Assembly: GCA_021162265.1 (NCBI GenBank)
Contig: JAGGZA010000009.1
Coordinates: 1-7,053, forward strand
Direction of reading: 5' to 3'
Origin: Candidatus Aerophobota bacterium
GTDB lineage: Bacteria > Aerophobota > Aerophobia > Aerophobales > B3-G15
Length of the DNA: 7,053 bases
Shown piece after piece: positions 6,396-7,053 of the stretch. Below the pieces are notes generated by a model. It saw nothing but the letters and a program-made list of their open reading frames with translations, was not told the origin of the DNA and ran no database searches. Numbering within the stretch: the stretch's first letter is position 1; each line of letters starts with the position of its first letter. Both the position numbers and the translations under genes were made by a program.

Positions 6396-6419
6396 TTGAC
6401 ATCACCATATCTATTTTAT

Positions 6420-6962
6420 TTATTTAAGCACCTGGCCACTGCATGATACTTCCATGTTTAAGAAGCGCCGGTCTTGAGAGCTTACTTGATCTTGAGGCAT
6501 TATTGACGAGAGGCCTTTGCCAAGGTTAAGAATTCCAGAGGCAAGTTTGGCCGCCTTTTCACTGGGCATAAAAACAACAAAATCTACTGGAAAGTTTTCT
6601 CCTCTATGATTTACACCCATAGCTATCCCCTTGAACAAAAGGCCTTTTACTATTCCGCCTGCAAGATTTACCAGCCCTTCCATACCAATACCAAGCCAGA
6701 TCGAGTCTAAGACCTCCTATGGTGCTGCCTATATCAACCGCAGCGCCTGCCGCATCAAGCACTCCCTGAGGCAAGAATACGGATGTTTATAGGTGCATCG
6801 CTATCAAGCTCGCTGACCAACCTTTTGTAAACAGGATGCCTATCCGAAGCTTCTCTATTCCCCTTTCTCACATCCAACACCCCGTGAATAGTCAAGTTTA
6901 TCTGAATCCAAAGTAATTTTATATCAGCACCTCGTGAATAATCAAGTTTTGCACACACGCAA
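6420..6962 (-). pseudogene. Broken gene of unknown family, split over three frames
   Basis: Three - strand frames join into one plausible protein. The first, about 6962-6755, contains KLDYSRGADIKLLW and RHPVYKRLVSELDSDAPINI. The second, open 6786 to 6614, contains LPQGVLDAAGAAVDIGSTIG and GLRLDLAWYW. The third, open 6716 to the TAA at 6422-6420, contains MEGLVNLAGGIVKGLLFKGI, FPVDFVVFMPSEKAAKLASG and NMEVSCSGQVLK. The third alone could be read from ATG 6683 as 87 residues, but it has no ribosome site and the text upstream looks coding in the second frame. I recognise no family. The Gly/Ala-rich stretch 6783-6600 is moderately hydrophobic. The 5' end is lost at the mini-element starting at 6965. 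A 25-bp repeat at 50-bp spacing inside the first part would itself break the frame. It lies 53 bp upstream of the SH3b/CARDB gene on the same strand. Confidence 0.5.
6875..6950. repeat. 25-bp imperfect direct repeat at 50-bp spacing
   Basis: Positions 6875-6899 and 6925-6949 share CGTGAATA, TCAAGTTT and flanking bases, 22 of 25 identical, with starts exactly 50 bp apart. Read on the - strand, both copies give KLDYSRG in one and the same relative frame. Because 50 is not a multiple of three, the duplication shifts that frame between copies. It looks like an old partial tandem duplication inside the broken gene. Confidence 0.6.
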
Positions 6963-6964
6963 GG

Positions 6965-7048
6965 GGGGTCAGGTCTTGAATTGTGAATTTTACTTGTCAT
7001 CCTCAACTCTTTTATCTCCTCTTGTTCAAAAAATCAAAATCTGACCCC
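6965..7048 (-). mobile_element. 84-bp mini-element with RAYT-type terminal repeats
   Basis: It begins GGGGTCAGGTCTTGAATTGT (6965) and ends with TTCAAAAAATCAAAATCTGA followed by CCCC (7048), an imperfect inverted pair like that of the element at 221-344. The 25 bp at 6967-6991 are identical to 221-245. On the - strand the interior gives RGDKRVEDDK, a stop, then NSQFKT and a TGA inside the terminal repeat, which is again the tail of a RAYT transposase. It is therefore a separate internal-deletion relative, in the same orientation as the first, and the two bracket the whole operon. Confidence 0.6.
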
Positions 7049-7053
7049 AAAGA

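Noticed and set aside
6755..7006. 83-codon - strand frame as a gene starting in the mini-element
   Set aside because: Its start lies within transposase tail and terminal-repeat sequence, so the N-terminus is accidental. Only the part below about 6962 looks coding, and it belongs to the broken gene.
1..7053. CRISPR array, tRNA, rRNA or attC site
   Set aside because: No regular short repeats with spacers, no cloverleaf or rRNA signatures, and no paired attC core sites were recognised by eye.

Overview
The window looks like an accessory island from an uncultured, probably Gram-negative, bacterium of moderate-to-low GC (roughly 40% by eye). The pointers are a lipobox lipoprotein, secreted CARDB-type proteins, a WD-repeat protein, a fragment of integron-type integrase and REP-associated (RAYT, Y1) transposase debris. 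Such mixtures are common in Desulfobacterota, Nitrospirota, Omnitrophota and similar lineages. I cannot name a taxon from this sequence.

Layout. Positions 1-860 are a graveyard of mobile DNA: a piece of an integron-type tyrosine recombinase on the + strand, a 124-bp mini-element with RAYT-type ends, and the N-terminal half of a RAYT transposase on the - strand with an internal stop. From 913 to 6366 five genes lie head to tail on the - strand with short gaps. In transcription order they are: a secreted or anchored SH3b/CARDB protein (6366 to 4483, really to 4347), a secreted CARDB-CHAP protein (4318 to 3482), an 86-residue two-helix membrane protein (3416 to 3156), a lipoprotein with a carboxypeptidase-regulatory-like domain (3083 to 2316) and an eight-blade WD-repeat protein (2237 to 1107, really to 913). 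Upstream of them, 6420-6962 holds a broken gene of unknown family. The window ends in a second, 84-bp mini-element (6965-7048) of the same type as the first, in the same orientation.

How the genes may work together. Four of the five intact or nearly intact genes are exported or membrane proteins. Each of the last four genes has a strong GGAGG-type ribosome site. The set reads as one operon for an envelope-associated function. The CHAP domain suggests peptidoglycan (or other amide) cleavage, SH3b and CARDB suggest surface or wall binding, and the lipoprotein and two-helix protein would sit in the envelope. This is inference, and no known named system is recognised.

Decay or sequence error. 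The WD-repeat gene and the SH3b/CARDB gene each carry a single-base frameshift close to the 3' end. In both, the missing last part of the domain is perfectly readable in another frame. The 6420-6962 gene shows at least two more apparent shifts. Either the island is decaying or the assembly has indels in short homopolymers.
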